Made by a program: the position numbers and the translations under genes. A stretch of DNA of 64,000 nucleotides, from NCBI GenBank assembly GCA_016720855.1, contig JADKJU010000005.1, forward strand, positions 372,001 through 436,000, written 5' to 3'. The notes below the pieces were generated by a model. That model saw nothing but the letters and a program-made list of their open reading frames with translations. It was not told where the DNA came from and did no database searches. Shown here piece after piece: positions 19,086 to 28,108 of this stretch; positions within the stretch are counted from its first letter, which is position 1; each line of letters opens with the position of its first letter. Source of the DNA: Betaproteobacteria bacterium (GTDB lineage: Bacteria > Pseudomonadota > Gammaproteobacteria > Burkholderiales > Usitatibacteraceae).

Positions 19086-19427
19086 TTATTTCGCGGCCTC
19101 GATGGCGGTCACGACATAGGCGCCCGACTTCTCCTCGACGGCGAAGCGGACCTTGTCGCCCGTCTTCACCATGTCGAGGAACGCGCGGTCCTTGACCTGG
19201 AACACCATGGTCATCGGCGGCATGTCGAGGTTCTTGATCGGGCCGTGCTTGAGCGTGATCTTGCCGGCATCCTTGTCGATCTTGCGCACTTCGCCGTCCG
19301 CCAGGGCGGTGGCGGCCGGCGATGCGGCAATTTGTGCGTGGTGGCCGGCGTGCGCGTCGGTCTGCGCGTGGGCGGCTCCGATCGCGAGAAGACCAAGGGG
19401 AAGGAGTGCAGTGGCGAGGCGTTTCAT
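19086..19427 (-). CDS. CusF-like periplasmic copper-binding protein
   Basis: This 113-residue protein has a signal peptide ending in AHAQ, a His-rich mature start (DAHAGHH) and the CusF-type OB fold with IDKDAGKITLKHGPI and LDMPPMTMVF. The copper ligands His61, Met72 and Met74 are kept, but the tryptophan of E. coli CusF that stacks on the metal is replaced by Met69 (MPPMTM). The ATG has AGGAG upstream. It should ferry Cu+ in the periplasm. A close relative is at 37158-37496, and a tryptophan-type CusF domain is fused to CusB at 33297. Confidence 0.85.
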   Translation of the reverse strand: MKRLATALLPLGLLAIGAAHAQTDAHAGHHAQIAASPAATALADGEVRKIDKDAGKITLKHGPIKNLDMPPMTMVFQVKDRAFLDMVKTGDKVRFAVEEKSGAYVVTAIEAAK

Positions 19428-19470
19428 GGCGTGGCTCCTGTTGTCATTGTGGGAACGGGGCAGTCGGGCT

Positions 19471-19977
19471 TCATTTCCCGGCAACGATGACCTTGCCGAT
19501 CATCCCGGCCTCGAGATGGCCGGGAAGCAGGCATCCGTAGTGGAACTCGCCGGCCTTTGTGAACGTCCACACGATTTCCTGCTTCGTGCCCGGCGGCACG
19601 TGTGCCATGTAAGGCGCGTCGTGCTCCATGTTCGGGAATTTCTTCATCATCTCGCCGTGGGCCTTCAGCTCCGCAAGGTTGCCGAGCACCATCTCGTGCA
19701 TGACCTTGCCGCCGTTCTTCGCCACGAAGCGGATGGTCTCGCCCTCTCTCACGCGCACTTCCGACGGGCTGAAGCGCATCGCGTCGCTCATGTCGACCGT
19801 CACCGTGCGCGATACCTTCTTCGGATCCCCCTGCCGGCCGAAGGAATGCTCCTCGGTCGAGATCGCTTGGGCTTTCGAAGACTTCTTGTCGTCGTGCTTG
19901 TCGCCGTGGGCAAGGGCTGCGGGCGCGGTCGCGACAAGCACCGCAGCAAGTACGGCGTTGAGTGCAAGACGGTTCAC
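19471..19977 (-). CDS. Plastocyanin-like cupredoxin (CopI type)
   Basis: This 168-residue periplasmic protein has a signal peptide ending AALAHG, a Lys/Asp/His-rich linker and a cupredoxin fold. Type 1 copper ligands are visible: His in KVMHEMV, then Cys, His and Met in FHYGCLLPGHLEAGM. Further Met and His residues (MKKFPNMEHDAPYM) may bind extra copper. It lies 25 bases downstream of the multicopper oxidase gene, the order seen in other copper islands. It probably accepts electrons from, or stores copper for, that oxidase. Confidence 0.87.
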   Translation of the reverse strand: MNRLALNAVLAAVLVATAPAALAHGDKHDDKKSSKAQAISTEEHSFGRQGDPKKVSRTVTVDMSDAMRFSPSEVRVREGETIRFVAKNGGKVMHEMVLGNLAELKAHGEMMKKFPNMEHDAPYMAHVPPGTKQEIVWTFTKAGEFHYGCLLPGHLEAGMIGKVIVAGK

Positions 19978-20002
19978 TGTTGTTTCTCCTTGTCTGGGCC
20001 GA

Positions 20003-21412
20003 TCAATGGCCGGAATGGTCCTTGGGTTTGCGCACCTGGAATTCGGCGCCTGGGGACTTCGTCGCGAGCGGCATCGACTGCCCGCCCTCGGACCTGAACC
20101 GCGCGGGCTCCGCCAACGGTCCCGTCCATTCGTACGCCTGCGTGCCGGGAGGCTGCTTGTACCAGCCGGGATCCTTGTAGTCGCCGGGCTTCTGCTCGCG
20201 GCGCACCTTGAACACGGTGAACATGCCGCCCATCTCCACCGGGCCGTAGGGGCCTGTGCCAGTCATCATCGGCAGCGTGTTGTCGGGCAGGGGCATTTCC
20301 ATCTCTCCCATGTCGGCCATGCCGCGCTCTCCCATTACCATGTATTCCGGAATGAGAGAGGTGATCTGCTTCGCGAGCCCGCGATGGTCCACGCCGATCA
20401 TCGTCGGAACGTCGTGGCCCATGGCATTCATCGTGTGGTGCGACTTGTGGCAGTGGAAGGCCCAGTCCCCCTCCTCGTCCGCCAGCAGTTCGATCTGGCG
20501 CATCTGCCCCACCGCGACATCGGTCGTCACCTCGTACCAGCGGGTCGAGACCGGCGTCGGCCCGCCGTCGGTGCCGGTCACCAGGAACTCGTGGCCGTGC
20601 AGGTGGATGGGGTGGTTGGTCATTGTGAGGTTGCCGATGCGGATGCGCACCTTGTCGTTCAGGCGCACGTTGAGCGAGTCGATGCCGGGGAAGGAGCGGC
20701 TGTTCCACATCCAGAGGTTGAAGTCGAGCATGGTGTTGACCTTCGGCGTGTAGCTGCCCGGATCGATGTCGAAGGCGTTGAGCAGGAAGCAGAAGTCGCG
20801 ATCGACGGGATCGATGAGCGGGTGCTGCCCTTTCGGATGCGTGACCCAGAAGCCCATCATGCCCATGGCCATCTGCGTCATCTCGTCGGCGTGCGGGTGG
20901 TACATGAAAGTGCCGGGACGCCGCGCGACGAACTCGTAGACGTAGGTCTTGCCCACGGGGATCTGTTTCTGGTTGAGCCCTCCGACCCCGTCCATGCCGT
21001 TGGGGATGCGCTGGCCGTGCCAGTGGATGGTAGTGTGCTCCGGCAAGCGGTTGGTGACGAAGAGGCGCACGCGGTCGCCCTCCACCACCTCGATCGTCGG
21101 CCCCGGACTCTGGCCGTTGTAGCCCCACAGGTGCGCCTTCATGCCGGGTGCGATCTCGCGAACCACCGGCTCGGCGACGAGGTGGAATTCCTTCACGCCC
21201 TTGTTCATCCGCCACGGCAACGTCCAGCCGTTCAGTGTCACCACCGGGTTGTAGGGACGCCCGTTGGGCGGCAAGAGCGGCGGCTGCGTGTCGGCCTTGT
21301 CCATCGTCACCGGCTCCGGCAGGGCGGCAAGTGACACCCGGCTAACCGCGGAGGCTGCAAGGGTCGCCCCTGCAACTCCGGCGCCCCGGAAGAAGTCGCG
21401 TCGCGTAACCAT
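20003..21412 (-). CDS. Tat-exported multicopper oxidase
   Basis: This 469-residue enzyme begins with a Tat signal (TRRDFFRGAGVAGA). All four copper-binding segments are present: HWHG, HPHAD, NHPIHLHGHEF and HCHKSHHTMNAM. It should oxidise Cu+ to the less toxic Cu2+ in the periplasm, with O2 as acceptor. The C-terminal region is Met-rich (GMADMGEMEMPLP), probably for copper recruitment, and ends PKDHSGH. It sits between the TolC-like gene and the cupredoxin gene in the copper operon. A second, CueO-like oxidase of different architecture is at 39143-40636. Confidence 0.9.
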   Translation of the reverse strand: MVTRRDFFRGAGVAGATLAASAVSRVSLAALPEPVTMDKADTQPPLLPPNGRPYNPVVTLNGWTLPWRMNKGVKEFHLVAEPVVREIAPGMKAHLWGYNGQSPGPTIEVVEGDRVRLFVTNRLPEHTTIHWHGQRIPNGMDGVGGLNQKQIPVGKTYVYEFVARRPGTFMYHPHADEMTQMAMGMMGFWVTHPKGQHPLIDPVDRDFCFLLNAFDIDPGSYTPKVNTMLDFNLWMWNSRSFPGIDSLNVRLNDKVRIRIGNLTMTNHPIHLHGHEFLVTGTDGGPTPVSTRWYEVTTDVAVGQMRQIELLADEEGDWAFHCHKSHHTMNAMGHDVPTMIGVDHRGLAKQITSLIPEYMVMGERGMADMGEMEMPLPDNTLPMMTGTGPYGPVEMGGMFTVFKVRREQKPGDYKDPGWYKQPPGTQAYEWTGPLAEPARFRSEGGQSMPLATKSPGAEFQVRKPKDHSGH

Positions 21413-21428
21413 GGTCGAATCCTCTCGG

Positions 21429-22853
21429 TCAGTGGCCCGCGGCCGCTTCAGGTTGGGTAAGCAGCGTCTTCGGCCCCAAGGTACCTTCCACCCGGCCGAT
21501 CATCGCCATTTGCAGGTCGGCGTCCGCCGCCCAGAAGTCGCGCAGTGCCTCGACATAGCCGGTCACGCTAAGTATCTGCGAGCGCGTGTCGGACAGCAGG
21601 TCGAACACGCCGATCAGCATGCCGTTGTAGCGCAGCAGGTTCTCCTCGGCGATGCGCTTCCTGAGCGGCACGATTTCGTCGCGGTAGTGCTTAGCGATGT
21701 CGTGGGTGAGCCGGTAACTGCGGTAGGCCTCCCGCACTTCCGAGCGCGCGTTGATGGCGGTCTGCGCGGCGCGGTCGAGGGCCTGCCAGTAGATTGCCTC
21801 GGCCTTGGCCACGCGGGCCGTCCCCCAATCGAAGAGCGGTAGTTCGAGTGCGATTTCGTAGCCCTTCTTGTACGGATCCGACTTTTCGCCTTCGAGAACG
21901 CGGGCGGGCCCTAACTCGAGCACATTGATGAACCGGGTCGTCTCGGTGAGGTCGAGGTTGCGAGCCACGGCCTCTGTCTCGAGGATGGCGGCCCGTATGT
22001 CGAGACGCTGCGCGATGGCCTGGCGCTCGATGTCCGGGCGCTCGGAGGCGGTGCCCGGAAGGTCGGGAAGGCGCTCCGGCAACTCGTAGCCGGCCTGCCC
22101 GCCCCACAATCCCATCAGTCGCGTCAGGCGTTCCCGGGCGGCGCTCTGCGCGTGCTCCGCGCGCGCCAGGTAAAGCGCGGCATCCGCGTAGAAACCGTGT
22201 TCTCTCGCACGCGCGAGCCTGCTCCAGTTTCCGGCTTGCTCCATCCGCCTCGCGAGTTCGGCGCTCGCGTCCGCCGCGCGCAACACCTGGCGCATGTAGC
22301 GCACGGTCTCCTCCGAAGCGACCGCGGCAATCCAGGCCTTGCGCGTCTCGGAAGCGAGACGCAGCACTTCGACAGCAACACTTTGCTGCGCCCGCGCGAA
22401 CCGGCGCTTCTCGACCTCGAACGCAAGCGGGGCGGTCACGAGCGAAAGCACGTTGAAGGTGAGCGCCTGTTCGATTTTGTAGTCGTGACCCAGCTTGGCA
22501 CGAAACATCGAGAAGTGCGGATTCGGCAGCCGCCCAGCCTGCACCAGGTCGGCTTCGGCTATGCCCAATTCGGCGAATGCCGCGCGCAGGTCGCGATTGT
22601 TCAGAATGGCCACCTGTACCGCATCGTCGGCCGACAGAGGCCGCTTGCTGAGCAGTGTCGCTACTCGAGATTCGAGCGCCTCACGTTCGGCGTCGGTTCG
22701 TGGCCAGATCGCGTCCTTGCCGATTCGTTGCCTCACCTCCTGTTCGACTGACCCAAAGCCGCCGTCGGGCGTGAACGTGGCACACCCGCCCAGGATCATG
22801 GCACCCACGAAGACGGAGGCGCGTCCTTGCAACCCCTGTAATGTCCCGTTCAT
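21429..22853 (-). CDS. TolC-family outer-membrane lipoprotein of the copper operon
   Basis: This 474-residue protein has a lipoprotein signal (AMILGGC) and two OEP-type repeats (DDAVQVAILNNRDLRAAFAE; NLDLTETTRFINVLELG). It should form an outer-membrane channel. No RND pump gene lies in this operon, so it either serves another pump such as CusBA at 30-34.9 kb or works in a different way. It lies 16 bases upstream of the multicopper oxidase and starts three bases after the preceding gene, so translation is probably coupled. Confidence 0.82.
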   Translation of the reverse strand: MNGTLQGLQGRASVFVGAMILGGCATFTPDGGFGSVEQEVRQRIGKDAIWPRTDAEREALESRVATLLSKRPLSADDAVQVAILNNRDLRAAFAELGIAEADLVQAGRLPNPHFSMFRAKLGHDYKIEQALTFNVLSLVTAPLAFEVEKRRFARAQQSVAVEVLRLASETRKAWIAAVASEETVRYMRQVLRAADASAELARRMEQAGNWSRLARAREHGFYADAALYLARAEHAQSAARERLTRLMGLWGGQAGYELPERLPDLPGTASERPDIERQAIAQRLDIRAAILETEAVARNLDLTETTRFINVLELGPARVLEGEKSDPYKKGYEIALELPLFDWGTARVAKAEAIYWQALDRAAQTAINARSEVREAYRSYRLTHDIAKHYRDEIVPLRKRIAEENLLRYNGMLIGVFDLLSDTRSQILSVTGYVEALRDFWAADADLQMAMIGRVEGTLGPKTLLTQPEAAAGH

Positions 22854-22856
22854 CGC

Positions 22857-23198
22857 CTATTTCGCCTTGGCTTCGCCCGGGTTCTTGGGCGCACCAACGG
22901 GCACGCTCTTCCCCGAGGTGGTCGATGCAGGCTGGTTGGTCGCTTCGTAGGCTTCGCGCGCATAGACCTTCCAGCCTCCGATGCGCCCCACCTCGTCATT
23001 CGCCTCCCGCCACGAAGCCACCGGAATCCCCTGGTAAGAGCGGTAGTTCACGAAGGGCGTTTCGTAGCGCAACGGCTGGATGTCAACATTGGCATTCAAC
23101 GGTTCATTCGATACCGCACTCTCTTTCGAGTCCTTGGCCATCACGGGAGAAATAATTAAAGCTAGGCCTATCATGAATGTAGCTGTCTGCTCTCTCAT
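22857..23198 (-). CDS. Small secreted protein, first gene of the copper operon (unknown function)
   Basis: This 113-residue protein has a signal peptide ending SPVMAK and a hydrophilic mature part with ETPFVNYRSYQGIPVASWRE and a Pro/Lys tail. No cysteines are present and no family function is known to me. As first gene after the CopR box (108 bases between box and start), it should be among the most strongly induced products of the operon. Confidence 0.65.
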   Translation of the reverse strand: MREQTATFMIGLALIISPVMAKDSKESAVSNEPLNANVDIQPLRYETPFVNYRSYQGIPVASWREANDEVGRIGGWKVYAREAYEATNQPASTTSGKSVPVGAPKNPGEAKAK

Positions 23199-23306
23199 TG
23201 GCGGCTCGCACTTTGCATTGAGCGGGTATTCTTTTTTTGGGGGGGGAAAAAGCGGCGTGCGGGACGAATGGTGACGACGTGAAGCCTACATCCTCCTTAC
23301 GCCAAA

Positions 23307-23322
23307 ATTACAATGCTGTAAT
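23307..23322. promoter_or_regulatory. CopR box: perfect dyad ATTACA-N4-TGTAAT
   Basis: ATTACA (23307-23312) and TGTAAT (23317-23322) form a perfect inverted repeat between the divergent copper operon and copRS. It lies 108 bases from the start at 23198 and 66 from the copR ATG at 23389. It is the best site of this pattern in the window. Confidence 0.7.
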
Positions 23323-23388
23323 GACAGTTTCCCTGACCAGTGCCAGACGCACAATGGCAGCCCTTGCAGACACGCTTCGGGAACGTCA

Positions 23389-24069
23389 ATGAAAATTCTA
23401 GTTGTAGAAGACGAGCTCAAGACCGGCAACTACCTGCAGCAAGGTCTCACGGAAGCGGGCTTCGTCGTTGACCTCGCTCGCAATGGCGTCGACGGACTTC
23501 ACCAGGCCCGGACCGAAAGCTACGACCTCGTCATTCTCGATGTCATGCTGCCAGGCTTGGACGGCTGGGGAGTTCTGCGCGCCATGCGGGAAGAAGGTCG
23601 GTCGATGCCAGTCCTTTTCCTGACGGCAAAGGGACAGGTCGAGGATCGCGTCAAAGGGCTTGAACAGGGTGCCGATGACTACTTAGTGAAACCATTTGCC
23701 TTTGCCGAACTCCTGGCAAGGGTACGTACCCTACTTCGCCGGGGTCGGGTATCAGAACCCGAGGTGCTTCGGGTGGCCGACATAGAGCTGGACCTACTCC
23801 GCCGGCGCGTCCATCGGGCCGGGAAACGCATCGACCTTACCGCCAAGGAGTTCCTCCTCCTGGAGCTCTTGATGCGCCGCCACGATGAGGTACTTCCCCG
23901 CTCGCTCATCGCCTCCCAGGTTTGGGACATGAACTTCGATAGCGACACCAACGTAATCGAGGTGGCAGTTCGACGGCTCCGAGCCAAGATCGACGACGGC
24001 TACAAGGTCAAACTCATCAACACTGTCCGCGGCATGGGATATGTCCTCGAAACTCCGGGTCCCGACTGA
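23389..24069 (+). CDS. copR: CopR-type OmpR-family response regulator
   Basis: This 226-residue regulator has a receiver domain (phosphoacceptor Asp in ILDVMLPGLDGW, Lys in PVLFLTAKG) and a C-terminal winged-helix domain (DLTAKEFLLLELLMRRHDEV, NVIEVAVRRLRAKID). The organisation and the heavy-metal kinase downstream match CopR/CusR/CzcR. It is divergent from the copper operon and probably binds the dyad at 23307. Its stop overlaps the copS start by one base. Confidence 0.92.
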   Translation: MKILVVEDELKTGNYLQQGLTEAGFVVDLARNGVDGLHQARTESYDLVILDVMLPGLDGWGVLRAMREEGRSMPVLFLTAKGQVEDRVKGLEQGADDYLVKPFAFAELLARVRTLLRRGRVSEPEVLRVADIELDLLRRRVHRAGKRIDLTAKEFLLLELLMRRHDEVLPRSLIASQVWDMNFDSDTNVIEVAVRRLRAKIDDGYKVKLINTVRGMGYVLETPGPD

Positions 24070-25478
24070 TGCGACTGCGTTCCCTCACCTTACGTCTCAC
24101 ACTGCTATTCTGGATTGCATCGACAGTAGTTCTCGTGGCACTTGGCTACCTCGTGTCCCGATCAGTGCAGATGCATTTTTTGGAAATCGATCGGGACGAA
24201 CTTCTAGGCAAGGTCGCGCTCGTGCGTCACACGCTCGCCAAAATTGAAACAGTCGACGAGTTTGCCGCAATGCCTGGCCGCATGGACGATGCACTGATTG
24301 GCCACCCTCACCTGGGCGTACGACTCTCCTCTCCAGACGGAGCCCTGCTCTACGCATCGCCCAATGTCTCTTTTCCGGACGCGGACTTTCCTCTGCGCCT
24401 GGCCGAGGATCAACAATCACCTCCATCCATTGCCACATGGCGCCACGGCGATCACTATTTCCGGGGAACCATGGCATCCGTGCCTACGGCGTTCGCTGGT
24501 ATGCCCAGGGCGAATGTTGCCGTCGCAGTAAGCATCAATCACCACATCGCCTTTCTGGACACCTTCAAGCACAGTCTCTGGCTCACGATTGCGCTAAGCG
24601 CGCTGCTGACAGGGGTTCTCGGCTGGATCGCCGCACGCCGCGGACTGAGGCCCATAAGCGACTTGACAGCGGTTGCAAGAAACATCAGTGCGAGTCGCCT
24701 TCATGATCGCCTGCAGGTCGACACCTTGCCGGTTGAGTTGACCGCTCTTGCACTTGCCTTCAACGACATGCTCAGTCGCCTCGAGGACTCCTTTCGGCGT
24801 CTTTCGGACTTCTCCTCTGATCTTGCACATGAATTCAAGACTCCGCTCAGCAACATGATGATGCAATCTGAAGTCGCGCTCTCCAAGTCGCGGTCCGAGG
24901 AGGATTACAGGGAGACGCTTTATTCAGGACTTGAGGAGTGCGATCGCCTTGCGCGCACTGTTTCCGACATGCTCTTCCTCGCCAAAGCCGACCATGGACA
25001 GGTCGTCCCCACGATAGAGATCATCGATCTCGCCACTGAAGTTCAGGAACTCTTCGAGTTCTACGACGCTTTTGTGGAAGAGCGCGGCGTCACGCTGGCG
25101 CGTCAAGGCAGCGGAGTGGTCCACGGTGACCGGTTAATGTTGCGTAGGGCAATAAGCAACCTGCTCTCAAACGCGGTGGCCCATACGGCGCCTGGTGGCC
25201 AGATCACAGTTTCATTGACCAGCACGACTGCGGATGTGATCACACTCGCCGTTGAAAATCCTGGCCCGTCGATCCCATCCGAACACCTTCCCCGGCTGTT
25301 TGATCGGTTCTACCGGGTGGACCCGGCACGCCAGCGCAGCCGCGGTGGCGTGGGTCTCGGACTCGCCATAACAAAGTCAATCGTGACAGCACATGGCGGT
25401 GCGATGTCGGTCTCGTCTGACCATGGCATTACCCGCTTTGAAATGACGCTGCCGGCAAGGACTCGCCCGGGTTCTTAG
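24069..25478 (+). CDS. copS: CopS-type heavy-metal sensor histidine kinase
   Basis: This 469-residue membrane kinase has two transmembrane helices (about 10-32 and 165-190) flanking a periplasmic sensor with several histidines (IGHPHLG, WRHGDHYFRG). HAMP, HisKA and HATPase domains follow. The H-box is DLAHEFKTPLSN (His254), the N-box lies in LRRAISNLLSNAVAHT and the G-box is GGVGLGLAITKS. It belongs to the heavy-metal (CusS/CopS/IrlS) subfamily and should phosphorylate CopR when periplasmic copper rises. Confidence 0.92.
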   Translation: MRLRSLTLRLTLLFWIASTVVLVALGYLVSRSVQMHFLEIDRDELLGKVALVRHTLAKIETVDEFAAMPGRMDDALIGHPHLGVRLSSPDGALLYASPNVSFPDADFPLRLAEDQQSPPSIATWRHGDHYFRGTMASVPTAFAGMPRANVAVAVSINHHIAFLDTFKHSLWLTIALSALLTGVLGWIAARRGLRPISDLTAVARNISASRLHDRLQVDTLPVELTALALAFNDMLSRLEDSFRRLSDFSSDLAHEFKTPLSNMMMQSEVALSKSRSEEDYRETLYSGLEECDRLARTVSDMLFLAKADHGQVVPTIEIIDLATEVQELFEFYDAFVEERGVTLARQGSGVVHGDRLMLRRAISNLLSNAVAHTAPGGQITVSLTSTTADVITLAVENPGPSIPSEHLPRLFDRFYRVDPARQRSRGGVGLGLAITKSIVTAHGGAMSVSSDHGITRFEMTLPARTRPGS

Positions 25479-25513
25479 CTCGTGTCTGCTACAGACTCCC
25501 ATGCCCACTGAAG

Positions 25514-25529
25514 TTCTCACCGATGTAAT
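25514..25529. promoter_or_regulatory. CopR-box-like site upstream of copK
   Basis: TTCTCA-CCGA-TGTAAT has a perfect right half and a weak left half (9 of 12 matches), 76 bases before the copK ATG. Confidence 0.35.
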
Positions 25530-25605
25530 GTTGGTGTCAGTCGACTGAAAGGCACCTTGGCGCACCATGGCGATGTACAAACGCGTACATCAAAGGAGAC
25601 AGACC

Positions 25606-25923
25606 ATGAACGCCACTCAACCAACGAAGATTCTCCGCCTCTCAGTGCTACTAGCTGGAGTACTCGCCACTGCAATGGTGGCACTCCCCGCAAGTGCCGC
25701 AAGGCTTGAACAGCCCACTCCTGGCACCTTCATTCTCAAGGACGGTACGACGCTGTCCGTAGCAAAGAATGGCTGGATGCGGATGTTTACGGCCGAGGGC
25801 CAGCGGCTGAACATGAAGGACGGCGTTATCATGGAAACCAAGGATGGCGACACCATCGTGATGAAGGAAGACGCCAATTGGAAGCAACTGCGACTATACG
25901 GAACGCTGCGGCCGTCGCGTTGA
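25606..25923 (+). CDS. copK: CopK-family periplasmic copper-binding protein
   Basis: This 105-residue protein has a signal peptide ending ALPASAA. The mature part reads TFILKDGTTLSVAKNGWMRM, GQRLNMKDGVIMETKDG and TIVMKEDANWKQL. The spaced methionines and the D-G-x-x-M-x-T-K-D-G core match CopK of Cupriavidus metallidurans, a Met-rich Cu+ binder strongly induced by copper. AAGGAG precedes the ATG. It follows copS and may share the CopR regulon. The sequence is longer at the N-terminus than classical CopK. Confidence 0.75.
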   Translation: MNATQPTKILRLSVLLAGVLATAMVALPASAARLEQPTPGTFILKDGTTLSVAKNGWMRMFTAEGQRLNMKDGVIMETKDGDTIVMKEDANWKQLRLYGTLRPSR

Positions 25924-25984
25924 TCGAGGCTGAGCGGATCGGTTCAGGTGCTGCATCTGCACCGATCTTGCCAGCAGAGTTTCC

Positions 25985-26524
25985 GTGCCTCAAATTCTAG
26001 TCGTGGCACTCGTCGCACAGCTCTCAATGTCACTCATGACATTGGGATGCACTTCCAGCCCGATGCGCAAGGTAGAGGAAGACGGCAGGTACTGCTTCAA
26101 ATCGTCCAACCACCGCTTTGTTTGTACCACACGACCCATTCCCGGTGCCGCGTCCGCGAAAGCTGCGTTGACCTTCTCGCCGCGTAGCGAGGCAATCACC
26201 CTCTATGTCATACGCAACGACAGGCCTGACGCGTTCGGTCGGGTACCCCTCGTTATTGACGGACAAGAGTCTTTCGACACAATCCCCCATTCTTTCGCGC
26301 GAGTCGAGCTTACGCCCGGCCTTCATAGCCTGTCCGCATTAGGGCGCGGCAGTTCGGCTACATTCGCTTTGGACGGCCAGGGTGGTTCCCTCCGCTTCGT
26401 GCGCCTTCGTGGCAATACCTCAGTATTTCCGCCGGATAGCTATCGCTTCGAGGAAGTAGACGTGCGCGAGGGACAGCGCTTAGTGTTGGATCAGACGTTT
26501 GTGTCAGAGCTACGTCTCCGATAA
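25985..26524 (+). CDS. Putative lipoprotein (unknown function)
   Basis: This protein of about 179 residues starts at GTG and carries a lipobox (SLMTLGC). The mature domain contains YCFKSSNHRFVC (two Cys), then ALTFSPRSEAITLYVIRND and PLVIDGQESFDTIP. A glycine-containing loop (LTPGLHSLSA) resembles DUF2846-type periplasmic beta proteins, but this is not certain. It lies 61 bases after copK on the same strand and is convergent with the DsbA-like gene that follows. Confidence 0.55.
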   Translation: MPQILVVALVAQLSMSLMTLGCTSSPMRKVEEDGRYCFKSSNHRFVCTTRPIPGAASAKAALTFSPRSEAITLYVIRNDRPDAFGRVPLVIDGQESFDTIPHSFARVELTPGLHSLSALGRGSSATFALDGQGGSLRFVRLRGNTSVFPPDSYRFEEVDVREGQRLVLDQTFVSELRLR

Positions 26525-26538
26525 GGCTTCCGCGGCAA

Positions 26539-27321
26539 TCAGGACCTCTTCAGTTCCCTTTTCACCAACTCCTGCAACTCCTTCACCACCAGTCGCGGCA
26601 ACGGGTGGCCATTGACAAAAAACTGTGGGGTTCTGGTCACACCGACCGTCTTTGCCACCGCCGCATCATCTTCTAGGCGCTGGCTTATCTCCGGCGAATT
26701 CATCTCGCGTTTAATACGCTCCAGATCGAGGCCTGCTCCCTCAAGCGCAGGCCAGACCTTTTCCGGCACAACCTTTCGGTCAACAAGCCATCGCTCCTGG
26801 GTATCCAGAACCATTTCCAGCGCTTGCCAGTATTTGTCCTGACTGCGCGCTGCCTCGACAATCCTCACGAGGTCTTCGGATCCTTGGTGAAACGTTGCGT
26901 AGCGAATCGAAAGACGGATGGAGTCGGGGTGCACGGCCATCATCCGCTTAACATGCGGATAGAATATTGCACACGTGGAACACGCTGGATCGAGGAACTC
27001 AACGATATGCACCTTCGCCTGCACATTGCCGCGTGATGGTGCCACATCGCTCGCGAGGACTTTCCGGTTTCTCGCAACGGCTTCGTTCGTGAACTGCTGC
27101 GCTCCGCTATCGTAATAGACGATGACCGCAACGAATATAGCGATGAGCAGCACGCCTGTGCCAGCCACGAGCCACTTGAGGCTTACTCCACTGGACGGCG
27201 ACGGAGTAGCATCGCTCGCGTCTGGATCAGCTTCTGCTTCACGTACGACATCGGCCTCAACCGACGCCTGGGATATGTTCAGAGCCTTGTGATGCCCTTG
27301 CTTTTTGCGCTTGCGGCTCAT
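26539..27321 (-). CDS. Membrane-anchored DsbA-family protein (CSTC active site)
   Basis: This 260-residue protein has a basic N-terminus (MSRKRKKQGHHK), an anchor helix (about 48-70) and a DsbA-like domain with DPACSTC (Cys114/Cys117) and VTRTPQFFVNG (cis-proline). It differs from its two paralogues in having Ser rather than Glu inside the CxxC, which may change its redox potential. It is the last gene of the dsbB cluster and lies 49 bases after the paralogue at 27371. Confidence 0.78.
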   Translation of the reverse strand: MSRKRKKQGHHKALNISQASVEADVVREAEADPDASDATPSPSSGVSLKWLVAGTGVLLIAIFVAVIVYYDSGAQQFTNEAVARNRKVLASDVAPSRGNVQAKVHIVEFLDPACSTCAIFYPHVKRMMAVHPDSIRLSIRYATFHQGSEDLVRIVEAARSQDKYWQALEMVLDTQERWLVDRKVVPEKVWPALEGAGLDLERIKREMNSPEISQRLEDDAAVAKTVGVTRTPQFFVNGHPLPRLVVKELQELVKRELKRS

Positions 27322-27370
27322 GCCATTCCCCTACCTAACTCGTTCCGATGGTGTGTGCTTCATTTCGGGG

Positions 27371-28108
27371 CTACCGCACATCCGCGCCGTACGCCTTTCG
27401 CAGCTCCTTCCTCACCAGATCCTGAAGCTCCTCAAGGCCAAAGCGCGGCATCGGCTGGCCATTAGCAAAATACTCTGGCGTCTTGGTTACGCCGAGAGCC
27501 CGCGCATCGGCAGCATCCTTGTCCATGCGCTGAGCAATCTCCGGTGAGTTCATTTCCCGCCGGACTCGCTCCAGATCCAGACCCAGTGCCTCCAAGGCCG
27601 GCCAGACCTTTTCTGGGTAGACGCGGTGGTTCATGGTCCACTGCCCTTGCGCGGTAAGCACAGCCTCCAGTGTTTCCCAGTACCTTCCCTGACTGCGAGT
27701 CGCCTCCAGAATCCTGACCACATGCTCTGATCCTTGGTGAAGAGGAATATGTCGCATTGATAGGCGTATCCGGTCGGGATTGGCTGCCATTAGTTTTTTC
27801 ACGTGGGGATAGAACGCCGCGCACGTCTCACACGCCGGGTCGAGAAATTCCACGAGGTGAACTTTTGCGTCCGGCTTGCCCAGGGAGGGTGCATGCTCGC
27901 TTGCGAGAAGCGCTTGATTCATTGCCGCCGTTTGCTGCAATGCCTTCTCTTTCTGATTCTTATAAACAAGGGAAGCAGCAATGAACACAATCATTATGAC
28001 GGCGATCGCGGCAGCAAAGATGACGGTGCGCTTGCTGCTTCGTACTTCGGGGGGCATTTCCGCGGACGCTACCGAGGAGGACACCTGGTGCTTGCTCTTT
28101 CCGCTCAT
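27371..28108 (-). CDS. Membrane-anchored DsbA-family protein (CETC active site)
   Basis: This 245-residue protein has an anchor helix (about 28-50) and a DsbA-like domain with DPACETC (Cys93/Cys96) and VTKTPEYFANG. It is closely similar to the protein at 2860-3585 (identical active site, similar spacing). Its ATG overlaps the stop of dsbB (ATGA), so the two are translationally coupled and probably form an oxidase pair in which DsbB re-oxidises this protein. Upstream in-frame sequence belongs to dsbB in another frame. Confidence 0.8.
   Translation of the reverse strand: MSGKSKHQVSSSVASAEMPPEVRSSKRTVIFAAAIAVIMIVFIAASLVYKNQKEKALQQTAAMNQALLASEHAPSLGKPDAKVHLVEFLDPACETCAAFYPHVKKLMAANPDRIRLSMRHIPLHQGSEHVVRILEATRSQGRYWETLEAVLTAQGQWTMNHRVYPEKVWPALEALGLDLERVRREMNSPEIAQRMDKDAADARALGVTKTPEYFANGQPMPRFGLEELQDLVRKELRKAYGADVR

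Noticed and set aside
19628..21334. Long plus-strand open frame (568 codons)
   Set aside because: Antisense to the cupredoxin and multicopper oxidase genes, which have clear copper motifs; the frame is a shadow.
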